32,732 bases of DNA from an uncultured Oscillospiraceae bacterium (GTDB lineage: Bacteria > Bacillota > Clostridia > Oscillospirales > Ruminococcaceae), in the NCBI GenBank assembly GCA_910584715.1, contig CAJUAN010000030.1, forward strand, positions 1 to 32,732. The letters are read 5' to 3'. Positions within the stretch are counted from its first letter, which is position 1. Every line of letters starts with the position of its first letter. Under the pieces are notes generated by a model that was given only the letters and a program-made list of their open reading frames with translations, was not told where the DNA came from and did not search any database. The translations under genes and the position numbers were made by a program. Shown piece by piece: positions 1 through 7,475 of the stretch.

Positions 1-90
1 TCTGCCCCCTTGACCCCCGCAAGCTGTGCTCAGCTTGACCAGCTAATCTCTGGCGAGGCAATAACGTTGGTGTGCTAAACAAAAATTTAT
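1..90. repeat. Dispersed repeat, left copy (inverted relative to 32532-32621)
   Basis: The reverse complement of 1-54 matches 32568-32621 at 52 of 54 positions. The similarity continues more loosely to about position 90, where the motif GCTAAACAAAAATTTA (74-89) forms the edge. That edge is also present at 19793-19808 and, inverted, at 32533-32548 with one change. The core contains a small hairpin (AAGCTG-TGCT-CAGCTT). No coding frame is evident. It looks like a non-coding dispersed element that is cut by the window edge. Confidence 0.85.
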
Positions 91-174
91 ATAAATAAAA
101 ATTACTTTACACTCAGGCTTTGTTATGTTTTCACGGAATTTCCCAAACAAAATAAAAAATTTTCTCAAAAACCC

Positions 175-202
175 TTGACAAACCAAAAATGCGGTGTATA
201 AT
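175..202 (+). promoter_or_regulatory. sigmaA-type promoter of the hrcA operon
   Basis: TTGACA (175-180) and TATAAT (197-202) are separated by 16 bases, and the CIRCE operator follows at once. The spacing and consensus match fit a strong housekeeping promoter repressed by HrcA. Confidence 0.85.
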
Positions 203-206
203 ATAA

Positions 207-233
207 TTAGCACTCAAAGAAAAGGAGTGCTAA
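207..233 (+). promoter_or_regulatory. CIRCE operator (HrcA binding site)
   Basis: TTAGCACTC (207-215), a 9-base spacer and GAGTGCTAA (225-233) form a perfect 9-9-9 inverted repeat identical to the canonical CIRCE element. It sits just after the -10 box, so bound HrcA would block transcription of hrcA-grpE-dnaK-dnaJ. An extra lone half-site, GTGCTAA, is present at 250-256. Confidence 0.95.
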
Positions 234-295
234 CACATGATCGGGTCAAGTGCTAATATGTATGCCCAATACCCGCCGCAGATTTTTTCAAGGAA

Positions 296-1339
296 GTGAT
301 CGAACTGCTGGACGAAAGAAAACGCCGTATTCTTGCCGCGGTCGTTGACGCCTATATAACAACGGGAGAGCCGGTCGGTTCAAAGGCTGTCGCAGCTCTG
401 CCGGATATAAGGGTTTCGCCCGCTACCATAAGAAACGATATGGCAATGCTTGAACAGCTGGGCTACCTTGAACAGCCCCATACTTCGGCGGGACGTATCC
501 CCACCTACAGCGGCTACCGGCTCTATATCGATGAGCTTATGAGCGCAAAGGTCTTGTCAGAGGAGGAAAAGCTTCTCCTTGACAGTTGTCTGGACGTTGA
601 CGTTCCCACGGCGGACGCTCTTATAGAAAGCGCGTCAAAGGCTCTCGCGGAGCTTACCCACTGCGCTACGGTAGTGAAAAACGTTGCTCCGAAATTTTCG
701 GTGATAACAAAGGTAGAGCTTATCCCCACGGGCAGGCGCATGTATGTGCTGCTTATGGTGACCTCCTCGGGAAACATCAAAAACAAGGTGTGCCGTTTGG
801 AGTTCGACCTTACCAACGAGCAGATAGAGTTTTTCAGCCGCTATATGGCGGAAAATCTCCAGGGCGTATCTATTGAGGATCTTGACGGGGACACTATCGA
901 CCGTCTTGTCTCAGCCATGGGAGCCTACATGGTTACCCTTGCTCCCCTTTTGCAGGGCGTGTGCGAGCTTGCGGAGGGCTTCAAGGACAACGAGATCAAA
1001 CTCCAGGGCGAAAAAAATCTTTTAACGAGGCAGGATATCAATTCCGACCAAATCGTGAGGTTTTTCGAGAACAAGAACAAAGTTGTGAAAAATATGCTTG
1101 ACGACAGCTTTGGCGACTTGCAGGTACTGTTCGGCGAGGACGGAGGCTTCATTATCGAAAACTCCAGCATGATAGTCTCGAAGATAAAAAAGGACGGAAA
1201 GACAGCGGGTTCTCTGGGAGTTATAGGTCCTATGCGTCTGGATTACGCTAAGATAATTCCCTATCTTGAATATCTTACCGACAGGATAACGGATATCATA
1301 TCCGACGGTGACGACCCGGACGATGAAAACGACGATTAA
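296..1339 (+). CDS. hrcA: Heat-inducible transcription repressor HrcA
   Basis: HrcA is the dimeric repressor that binds CIRCE operators and is released on heat shock, with GroEL as the usual co-factor in the family. The 347-residue product has the usual length. It has an N-terminal winged-helix region (about residues 1-75, including TTGEPVGSKAV and SPATIRNDMAMLEQLGYL), then HTSAGRIPTYSGYRLYID, which is typical of HrcA, and a GAF-like C-terminal half ending in an acidic tail. The start is GTG at 296. AAGGA lies immediately before it, which is tight spacing, but no other start exists in this frame before the upstream stop at 254. It is first in the operon, 30 bases before grpE, and is probably autoregulated through the CIRCE at 207-233. 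Confidence 0.95.
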   Translation: MIELLDERKRRILAAVVDAYITTGEPVGSKAVAALPDIRVSPATIRNDMAMLEQLGYLEQPHTSAGRIPTYSGYRLYIDELMSAKVLSEEEKLLLDSCLDVDVPTADALIESASKALAELTHCATVVKNVAPKFSVITKVELIPTGRRMYVLLMVTSSGNIKNKVCRLEFDLTNEQIEFFSRYMAENLQGVSIEDLDGDTIDRLVSAMGAYMVTLAPLLQGVCELAEGFKDNEIKLQGEKNLLTRQDINSDQIVRFFENKNKVVKNMLDDSFGDLQVLFGEDGGFIIENSSMIVSKIKKDGKTAGSLGVIGPMRLDYAKIIPYLEYLTDRITDIISDGDDPDDENDD

Positions 1340-1369
1340 ACGAAACAACGGAAAGGAGCATTCCCAATA

Positions 1370-1966
1370 ATGATAGATGAAGAAAAGGACGGTCTGAACG
1401 CCGAGGAAACAGCCGCTGCTGAAACCGAAGCGGAAGCGGCAGCCGAAAATGCAGAAATTCCCGTATCGGAAAAAGCTTCCGAAGCCGAGGAAAAGCCGGA
1501 GGAAGACCCTGCGGCTGCTCTTGAAGCTAAAGTCAAAGCTTTGGAGGAAGCCGCCGCTGCCGACAAGGACAAATACCTGCGGCTTTTGGCGGAGTACGAC
1601 AACTTCCGCAAGCGTTCCCTGAAAGAACGTCTCGACGCTTCCGCGGACGCAACCGCAAAGGCGGCTCTCGAGGTTATCTCCGTAATAGACAACTTCGAGC
1701 GGGCAATGGCTGCGGAGTGCTCCGACGAGGGCTACAAAAAGGGCGTGGAGATGATCTACGGTCAGTTCACCGAGGTGATAAAAAAGCTGGGAGTTGAGGA
1801 AATAGAGGCTTTGGGCAAGGAATTCGACCCCAATCTCCACAACGCTGTAAGCCAGGTGGAGGACGAGAATTTCGGCGAAAACACCGTTTCTCAGGTGTAC
1901 CAAAAGGGTTACAGGCTGGGCGACAAGGTAATAAGGTGCGCTATGGTGGTCGTGGCAAATCCTTGA
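1370..1966 (+). CDS. grpE: Nucleotide exchange factor GrpE
   Basis: GrpE exchanges ADP for ATP on DnaK and acts as a thermosensor. The 198-residue product starts with about 65 Glu/Ala-rich, probably disordered and coiled residues. The conserved core follows, with KYLRLLAEYDNFRKRS, VIDNFERAM and a C-terminal beta domain (EFDPNLHNAV, QVYQKGYRLGDKVIR, MVVVANP). AAAGGAG at about 1352-1358 precedes the ATG by roughly 11 bases. It lies between hrcA and dnaK in the standard class I heat-shock order. Confidence 0.95.
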   Translation: MIDEEKDGLNAEETAAAETEAEAAAENAEIPVSEKASEAEEKPEEDPAAALEAKVKALEEAAAADKDKYLRLLAEYDNFRKRSLKERLDASADATAKAALEVISVIDNFERAMAAECSDEGYKKGVEMIYGQFTEVIKKLGVEEIEALGKEFDPNLHNAVSQVEDENFGENTVSQVYQKGYRLGDKVIRCAMVVVANP

Positions 1967-2039
1967 ACAGGAAACACATGACCATTGCAGCGGTGGAATT
2001 TTCCCGCCCGATAAATGCGGTAAAATTAAATGTTCACGC

Positions 2040-2063
2040 GGGACAGGAAACCCGTCCCCTACA
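2040..2063. repeat. 24-bp repeat copy 1 (inverted copy at 26905-26928)
   Basis: The reverse complement of this stretch, in the grpE-dnaK gap, matches 26905-26928 after gyrB at 23 of 24 positions. The core GGGACGGG-TTT-CCCGTCCC is close to palindromic, so it can form a hairpin. It does not encode protein and lies just before the dnaK ribosome-binding site. Confidence 0.75.
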
Positions 2064-2101
2064 GAATAAAACAAAACAGATACAAAGAAAGGTTGATTTT
2101 T

Positions 2102-3964
2102 ATGGCTAAAATTATCGGTATCGACTTAGGTACAACAAACTCCTGCGTTGCCGTCGTTGAGGGCGGAAACGCGACTGTTATCACAAACGCAGAGGGCGGC
2201 AGAACCACTCCTTCCGTTGTGGGCTTCACAAAATCGGGCGAGCGTCTTGTAGGTCAGGTCGCTAAGAACCAAGCCGTTACAAACGCGGGCAGAACAGTTG
2301 CGTCCATCAAGAGACACATGGGCAGCGACTACAAGGTAGACATTGACGGCAAGAAGTACACACCCCAGGAGGTATCCGCAATGATCCTCCAGAAGCTGAA
2401 AGCGGACGCGGAGGCTTATCTCCACGACACCGTTACCGAAGCTGTCATCACAGTTCCCGCATACTTCACCGACGCCCAGAGACAGGCTACCAAGGACGCG
2501 GGACAGATCGCCGGTCTTACCGTAAGGCGTATCATCAACGAGCCTACGGCCGCGGCTCTTTCCTACGGCATAGACAAGGAAGAGGATCAGACCATTATGG
2601 TTTACGACCTTGGCGGCGGTACCTTCGACGTTTCCATTATTGAAATGGGCGACGGCGTTACCGAGGTTCTCGCCACAGCCGGAAACAACCGTCTGGGCGG
2701 CGACGACTTCGACCAGAGAATTATTAACTGGATGATAGACGAATTCAAGAAGTCCGACGGAATAGACCTTTCCGGCGACAAGCTTGCGATGCAGAGACTC
2801 AAGGACGAGGCTGAAAAGGCTAAGATCACACTTTCGGCTACTCCCTCCGCTTCTATCTCTATCCCCTACATCACCGCGGACGCTACAGGTCCAAAGCACC
2901 TGAGCATGGAGCTTTCACAGGCTAAGTTCAACGAGCTCACAAGCGATCTTGTTCAGTCCACAATGGGACCCGTTAAGCAGGCTCTTTCCGACGCGAACCT
3001 CAAACCCTCCGACATCAAGAAGGTCCTCATGGTGGGCGGTTCTTCCAGAATACCCGCTGTTCAGGACGCTGTAAAGAGCTTCATGGGCATGGATCCCTTT
3101 AAGGGAATCAACCCCGATGAGTGCGTTGCTCTCGGCGCGGCATATCAGGGCGGTATTCTTTCCGGCGACGTTGACAAGGAAAACGCTGTCCTCCTCCTTG
3201 ACGTTACTCCCCTTTCCCTCGGTATCGAGACCGCTGGCGGCGTGTGCACAAGAATGATCGAAAGAAACACCACCATTCCTACAAAGAAATCACAGGTGTT
3301 CTCCACATACGCGGACAATCAGACCGCTGTTGACATCAATGTGCTCCAGGGCGAGCGCGAATTCGCCAAGGATAACAAGCAGCTGGGCGTGTTCCGTCTT
3401 GACGGTATCGCTCCCGCTCCCAGAGGAGTACCCCAGATAGAGGTAACATTCGATATCGATGCGAACGGTATCGTTAACGTATCTGCCAAAGACTTAGGCA
3501 CAGGCAAGGAGCAGAAGATATCTATTACCGCTTCTACAAATATGTCCAAGGAGGACATTCAGAAAGCTGTTGACGAGGCTGCAAGATACGCCGACGAGGA
3601 CAAGAAGCGCAAGGACGCTGTTGACGCAAAGAACGCGGGCGAGAACATGGTATTCCAGTGTGAAAAGGCTCTTGCGGACTTCGGCGACAAGGTTTCCGAG
3701 GAGGAAAAGGCTAATATCCAGTCCAAGATAGACGCGCTTAAAGCTGCCAATGCAACCGACAATACCGACGATATCAAGGCTAAGACCGAGGAGCTTCAGA
3801 AAGCGTTCTACGAGGTTTCCCAGAAGGTATACCAGGCTGCGGGCGCGCAGGCTCAGCAGGATCAGGGCGGCGCTGCCGATATGGGCGGCGGAGCTTCTGA
3901 TGACAGCAATAACAACGGAAACGAGGGCGCGGACTTTGTTGACGCGGACTTTACAGAGAAATAA
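2102..3964 (+). CDS. dnaK: Molecular chaperone DnaK (Hsp70)
   Basis: DnaK is the ATP-dependent chaperone that works with DnaJ and GrpE on unfolded cytosolic proteins. The 620-residue product opens with the phosphate loop KIIGIDLGTTNSCVAVVEGG. It contains the second ATPase motifs (MVYDLGGGTFDVSIIEMG, VLMVGGSSRIPAVQ), the linker LLLDVTPLSLGIETAGG and a substrate-binding domain. The tail is Gly/Asp/Asn-rich and ends in DADFTEK. The start chosen is ATG 2102 because MAKIIGIDLGTT is the family N-terminus and GAAAGG precedes it; an in-frame ATG at 2030 would add 24 atypical residues read from the 24-bp repeat. Third gene of the hrcA operon. Confidence 0.97.
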   Translation: MAKIIGIDLGTTNSCVAVVEGGNATVITNAEGGRTTPSVVGFTKSGERLVGQVAKNQAVTNAGRTVASIKRHMGSDYKVDIDGKKYTPQEVSAMILQKLKADAEAYLHDTVTEAVITVPAYFTDAQRQATKDAGQIAGLTVRRIINEPTAAALSYGIDKEEDQTIMVYDLGGGTFDVSIIEMGDGVTEVLATAGNNRLGGDDFDQRIINWMIDEFKKSDGIDLSGDKLAMQRLKDEAEKAKITLSATPSASISIPYITADATGPKHLSMELSQAKFNELTSDLVQSTMGPVKQALSDANLKPSDIKKVLMVGGSSRIPAVQDAVKSFMGMDPFKGINPDECVALGAAYQGGILSGDVDKENAVLLLDVTPLSLGIETAGGVCTRMIERNTTIPTKKSQVFSTYADNQTAVDINVLQGEREFAKDNKQLGVFRLDGIAPAPRGVPQIEVTFDIDANGIVNVSAKDLGTGKEQKISITASTNMSKEDIQKAVDEAARYADEDKKRKDAVDAKNAGENMVFQCEKALADFGDKVSEEEKANIQSKIDALKAANATDNTDDIKAKTEELQKAFYEVSQKVYQAAGAQAQQDQGGAADMGGGASDDSNNNGNEGADFVDADFTEK

Positions 3965-4000
3965 GCGGGGAGTTCCTATAGTTCCCGCATAAAAAGCCGA

Positions 4001-4020
4001 GGGCGGAATATCTTCCGCCC
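4001..4020. terminator. Hairpin in the dnaK-dnaJ gap
   Basis: GGGCGGAA-TATC-TTCCGCCC is a perfect 8-bp stem with a 4-base loop. No T-run follows it, so it is more likely an mRNA-processing or stability hairpin, or a weak attenuator between dnaK and dnaJ, than a full terminator. A second imperfect hairpin (about 3965-3988) precedes it. Confidence 0.45.
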
Positions 4021-4100
4021 GAAAGCTGTTTTATAGCTAATATACAAACAGAAATGTTTTACGGAGTATATACTTACAGTACATGAAAGGAAATGCCCAT

Positions 4101-5255
4101 ATGGCTGATAAAAGAGATTATTACGAGGTGCTGGGGCTTCAGAAAGGGGCTTCAGAGGACGAACTGAAACAGGCGTTCAGAAAGCTGTCAAGAAAATATC
4201 ACCCCGACTTCAACCCCGACAACAAGGAAGCCGAGGAAAAATTCAAGGAGGTCAACGAGGCGTACGAGGTACTGTCCGACCCCGAAAAGCGTTCGCGGTA
4301 CGACCAGTTCGGTCATGCGGGAGTAGACCCCTCCTACGGCGGCGGAGGCTATGGAGGAGGATTTTCCGGCGGCTTCGGGGACATGGGCGACATCAGCGAC
4401 ATTTTCTCCAGCTTTTTCGGCGGCTTCGGAGGCTCCTCCTCAAGAAGCAATCCCAATGCTCCCAGGCGGGGTCAGGATATCCAGAAAAGCGTTGTCATCA
4501 GTTTCATGGACGCATGCAGGGGTATCAACACCGATATTCGAATTTCCCGCATGGAGAAATGTCCCGACTGTAACGGCTCGGGCGCGGCGGCGGGCTCCTC
4601 GGCGGATACCTGTCCCGACTGCCACGGAACAGGTCAGATAAAGGTAACTCAGCGCACGCCTTTCGGCATGATATCCTCCCAGAAGCCATGTACAAGGTGC
4701 GGAGGAAAGGGTACTATTATAAAAAACCCCTGTTCAAAATGTCACGGCAACGGACGGGTCAGCGTGGAAAAAACTATCAGCGTTTCTGTTCCCGCAGGTA
4801 TTGACGACGATCAAACCATACGCGTTTCCGGTCAGGGCCACGGCGGTCTGAACGGCGGTCCCTCCGGCGATCTGCTTGTTACCGTCACGGTACGTCCCGA
4901 CGCTATTTTTGAGCGGGACGGGTACGACGTTCACACGGAAATGCCCATAACCTTTGTTCAGGCGGCTTTAGGCGCTGAGGTTGACGTTCCCACTATCGAC
5001 GGAACGGTCTCCTACACCATTCCCGAGGGTACACAGCCGGGAACAATTTTCCGCTTCAAGGGCAAGGGTATCAAAAAGCTGAACCGCAGCGACAGGGGAA
5101 ATCAGTTCGTTCACGTTACGATAGAGGTTCCGGGGAACCTTACCAAGAAACAAAAGGATCTGCTGAAAGCCTTTGACGAATCCCTTGACGAAAACAAAAA
5201 CTATAAAAAGCGGAACAATTTCTTTGATAAGATCAAACAGGCGTTTGAAAAGTAA
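4101..5255 (+). CDS. dnaJ: Chaperone protein DnaJ (Hsp40)
   Basis: DnaJ delivers substrates to DnaK and stimulates its ATPase. The 384-residue product is a complete type A Hsp40. It has a J domain (about 1-70) with the HPD triad at residues 34-36, and a Gly/Phe-rich linker (about 75-120, with GGYGGGFSGGFG). Four zinc-binding CxxCxGxG repeats follow (CPDCNGSG, CPDCHGTG, CTRCGGKG, CSKCHGNG), then the C-terminal substrate domains. The start is ATG 4101 (MADKRDYYEVLGL) with AAAGGAAA just upstream; an in-frame ATG at 4083 is less likely because the ribosome-binding site lies inside it. Last gene of the heat-shock operon. Confidence 0.96.
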   Translation: MADKRDYYEVLGLQKGASEDELKQAFRKLSRKYHPDFNPDNKEAEEKFKEVNEAYEVLSDPEKRSRYDQFGHAGVDPSYGGGGYGGGFSGGFGDMGDISDIFSSFFGGFGGSSSRSNPNAPRRGQDIQKSVVISFMDACRGINTDIRISRMEKCPDCNGSGAAAGSSADTCPDCHGTGQIKVTQRTPFGMISSQKPCTRCGGKGTIIKNPCSKCHGNGRVSVEKTISVSVPAGIDDDQTIRVSGQGHGGLNGGPSGDLLVTVTVRPDAIFERDGYDVHTEMPITFVQAALGAEVDVPTIDGTVSYTIPEGTQPGTIFRFKGKGIKKLNRSDRGNQFVHVTIEVPGNLTKKQKDLLKAFDESLDENKNYKKRNNFFDKIKQAFEK

Positions 5256-5311
5256 GGGGGTCTCCTCGGGCTGAGCCGCCTCCGCCGTAAAATATTCCGA
5301 CTGTTTATTTG

Positions 5312-5342
5312 AGTCCTGCCCCCTTGATGGGACAGGACTTTC
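5312..5342 (+). terminator. Probable terminator after dnaJ
   Basis: AGTCCTGCCCC (5312-5322) pairs with GGGACAGGACT (5329-5339) with one mismatch and a 6-base loop. A short T-run (TTTC) follows. It lies about 55 bases past the dnaJ stop. Confidence 0.55.
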
Positions 5343-5421
5343 ATACTACAGAACCATACCTTAATAAGTCAAAATTGCATTTTTTTAAATTTTAAAAAAA
5401 TTTTTCTTTACGTGAAAAATT

Positions 5422-5450
5422 TTGCCGTTCTAAGTTGTATTTATTATATA
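5422..5450 (+). promoter_or_regulatory. Candidate promoter of the secreted-protein gene
   Basis: TTGCCG (5422-5427) and TATATA (5445-5450) are 17 bases apart in an AT-rich leader that ends 34 bases before the ATG at 5485. The match is moderate. Confidence 0.45.
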
Positions 5451-5484
5451 AGACGTTCGCCAACTTTTGAAAGGATTGATTTTT

Positions 5485-6504
5485 ATGAAAATGAACAAAA
5501 TTTTTGCAGCAGTATCGGCGGCTGTTATGGCGGTATCGGCTGTCCCTGCGGCTGCGGTATCGGCAAGCGAAAAGGAATTCGACCCCGAGAGGGACTTGAC
5601 AGGTACCGATTACTACGACTACTTTTATGATTATGAATCTCCTGAACCGTTTGCAGGTATAGGATTTACGCAGGAAGGAAAATTTTTCTCTTCGGAATAC
5701 ATGGAAATATGGCAAAAGCAAATTTTTGATAAGGATTTCACTATTGAAAGCGGACAGAAACTGAGAATTGAGCCTATCGGAAACAGTCCCGACACAATGA
5801 GCGGCGGCAGACTCGTCATAAGCGGCGGGGCGACTGCCGAAATAATAGGTACCGTCTGCGTTGAGCGGGACGGCGTTCTTGAAATAGAGGACGGCACATT
5901 CTATATCCATGGAGGACATCTTGACAACTACGGTACGATTAAGATCGGCAAAAAGGGCAGGCTTGTTTTCCGCAACGGAAGCTTGAATTCTACAGCGGCG
6001 GGAAATATCGAAAACGAGGGTAAAATACTTTGCCTTGATTCCGAAAAGGATATGGACGGCATTTTCAAGTCCATTAAAAAATATGACAGCAATTTTAATC
6101 TTTCCGACTATTCGCTCCACATTTCCGGCCGCGGCGGCGGAGAAGCGGACGTGATCTTGAGCTACTGCATAAACGACGTGCAGACAAACTACACCTATAA
6201 ATTTACAGTGGACAGGAACAAGGAAAAAACCAAAATTATCCGCAAGCCCTACGACCTTGAAACGGTCTACAGCAAGGATATTAAAAAGGATATACTGAAT
6301 CGCACGGCTGAGTTTGAGAAAAATTACAAGGGCATGGGAGAACGGGTCAAAGAATATAATTATTACCTGAATTACGGATACAGCTACAATTATAAGACCG
6401 GCAAAATAGTCTACGAGGAATCATGGATAAATTACAAGGACGAAGGGGACTTCAATCTTACGGATTACAGGGCATATGAGCATACCTACAGCGAGGAGCT
6501 TTAA
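5485..6504 (+). CDS. Secreted protein of unknown function with a beta-helix-like segment
   Basis: I do not recognise a family. The 339-residue product begins with a clear signal peptide: MKMNKIF, an Ala/Val-rich hydrophobic core, and likely signal peptidase I cleavage near residues 25-30 (PAAAVSAS-EKE). Residues of about 105-175 form short rungs rich in Gly, Asn and beta-branched residues (SGGRLVISGGATAEI, RDGVLEIEDGTFYI, NYGTIKIGKKGRLVFRNGSL). These read like a small right-handed beta-helix. The remainder is polar and Tyr/Lys-rich. GAAAGGA (5469-5475) sits 9 bases before ATG 5485, which sets the start. It is a single gene between the dnaJ terminator and a strong bidirectional hairpin. There is no sortase motif or transmembrane anchor, so it is probably released or cell-wall associated. 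Confidence 0.75.
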   Translation: MKMNKIFAAVSAAVMAVSAVPAAAVSASEKEFDPERDLTGTDYYDYFYDYESPEPFAGIGFTQEGKFFSSEYMEIWQKQIFDKDFTIESGQKLRIEPIGNSPDTMSGGRLVISGGATAEIIGTVCVERDGVLEIEDGTFYIHGGHLDNYGTIKIGKKGRLVFRNGSLNSTAAGNIENEGKILCLDSEKDMDGIFKSIKKYDSNFNLSDYSLHISGRGGGEADVILSYCINDVQTNYTYKFTVDRNKEKTKIIRKPYDLETVYSKDIKKDILNRTAEFEKNYKGMGERVKEYNYYLNYGYSYNYKTGKIVYEESWINYKDEGDFNLTDYRAYEHTYSEEL

Positions 6505-6505
6505 T

Positions 6506-6521
6506 TGTTCCACGTGGAACA
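6506..6521. promoter_or_regulatory. parS: parS site 1
   Basis: TGTTCCACGTGGAACA is a perfect 16-bp palindrome matching the Firmicutes parS consensus for ParB. It lies between the secreted-protein gene and the noc terminator. Confidence 0.93.
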
Positions 6522-6528
6522 TTTTGCA

Positions 6529-6558
6529 AAAAGCGGACGATTTTTGTCGTCCGCTTTT
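6529..6558. terminator. Bidirectional terminator between the secreted-protein gene and noc
   Basis: AAAAGCGGACGA (6529-6540) pairs perfectly with TCGTCCGCTTTT (6547-6558) over 12 bp with a 6-base loop. The A/T arms supply U-tracts in both directions, so it can end both the plus-strand secreted-protein transcript and the minus-strand noc transcript. Confidence 0.88.
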
Positions 6559-6560
6559 CA

Positions 6561-7355
6561 TTATTTTGTGGGTATCCTGACGATGTACTCGATATAGTCC
6601 TCGTCCTGAATTTTCTTGGAATCCGCGTTTATCCCCGCGGCTTTCATCATTTCTATCGCTTTGTTTATGGTATTGACGAACAGCCGCACATCCTTGAAAG
6701 CCGCGCTGCGCCGTTTTAGGTCGGCAAAATTCCGCTCCTTTTCGATAAGACCGTCTATGTACCGCTCGGTATTCTCCACGTTTAGCCGTCTTTCGTGAAT
6801 TACCTCGATCGCCGCAAGCTGCTTCGGGGTATCCTCCAGCTTTAAAAGGGCCCGCGCGTGACGCTCGGTAAGACCGTACTCTGCGGCTTTTCCCTGAACG
6901 GACTTGTCCAGTCTGAGCAGCCTGAGCTTATTCGCCACGGAGGACTGGGACTTTCCCAGCTTTACCGCGGCGTCCTCCTGGGTCATTCCGTAAAAATCTA
7001 TAAGCCTTGCGATAGCCTCCGCCTCGTCGAAAACAGACAGATCACGCCGCTGAATGTTTTCTATCAGCGCCATTACCGCGGAATTTCTCTCAGTCATTGT
7101 AACTGCAATACACGGGACAAACTCCATTCCCAGAAGCTTTGCCGCACGGAGCCTCCGCTCCCCTGCCACAAGCTGAAAGCGGTCGTCTGTCCTGCGTACC
7201 GTCAGCGGCTGCAGTATCCCGTTCTGACTGATACTCTGCGCCAATCCGTCAATATCGTCAAATTCGCGCCGCGGCTGATAGGGATTGGGGTCTATTTTCG
7301 CGGTCTCCACCTGAATGACCTTGTTAAGAGTTTTTTCCTTAACGAGAAACGGCAT
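6561..7355 (-). CDS. noc: Nucleoid occlusion protein Noc (ParB family)
   Basis: Noc is a ParB-family DNA-binding CTPase that keeps the division machinery off the nucleoid. The 264-residue product has the ParB N-terminal domain (PNPYQPRREF, then AGERRLRAAKLLG as the CTP-binding box) and an HTH domain (GMTQEDAAVKLGKSQSSVAN, KLRLLRL, TERHARALLKL). At the four positions reported to separate Noc from ParB specificity it carries Gln (SQSS), Lys (ANKL), Arg (LLRL) and Arg (TERH), the Noc-type set apart from a conservative Lys-to-Arg change. The N-terminus (MPFLVKEKTLNKV) does not resemble the membrane-binding amphipathic helix of the Bacillus protein. The gene follows parB rather than lying between rsmG and parA, and a hairpin and its own extended -10 promoter precede it. 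Confidence 0.85.
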   Translation of the reverse strand: MPFLVKEKTLNKVIQVETAKIDPNPYQPRREFDDIDGLAQSISQNGILQPLTVRRTDDRFQLVAGERRLRAAKLLGMEFVPCIAVTMTERNSAVMALIENIQRRDLSVFDEAEAIARLIDFYGMTQEDAAVKLGKSQSSVANKLRLLRLDKSVQGKAAEYGLTERHARALLKLEDTPKQLAAIEVIHERRLNVENTERYIDGLIEKERNFADLKRRSAAFKDVRLFVNTINKAIEMMKAAGINADSKKIQDEDYIEYIVRIPTK

Positions 7356-7388
7356 AGCAACGCACTTCCTTTATTTTTTATCAGCGTT

Positions 7389-7397
7389 ATTATACCA
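7389..7397 (-). promoter_or_regulatory. Candidate extended -10 promoter of noc
   Basis: On the minus strand TGGTATAAT gives a perfect -10 with a TGn extension. A TTGACA further upstream is 21 bases away, too far to be ideal, so the extended -10 probably carries the promoter. It lies between the parB terminator hairpin and the noc ribosome-binding site. Confidence 0.5.
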
Positions 7398-7421
7398 TGC
7401 TTTTTTTCGGTAAAATGTCAA

Positions 7422-7461
7422 AACGGCGCGTTTTGTTTAAAATTAAACATAACGTGCCGTT
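7422..7461 (-). terminator. Long hairpin / terminator after parB
   Basis: A 19-bp stem (7422-7440 with 7443-7461) has two mismatched positions and a 2-base loop. On the minus strand it is followed by TTTTGACATTTT. It lies 14 bases after the parB stop and probably ends the parA-parB transcript before noc. Confidence 0.6.
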
Positions 7462-7475
7462 CTTAATCTTGACTC

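Noticed and set aside
1022..2074. A 350-codon minus-strand frame across hrcA and grpE.
   Set aside because: It crosses two well supported genes and their gap, and its translation has no family features.
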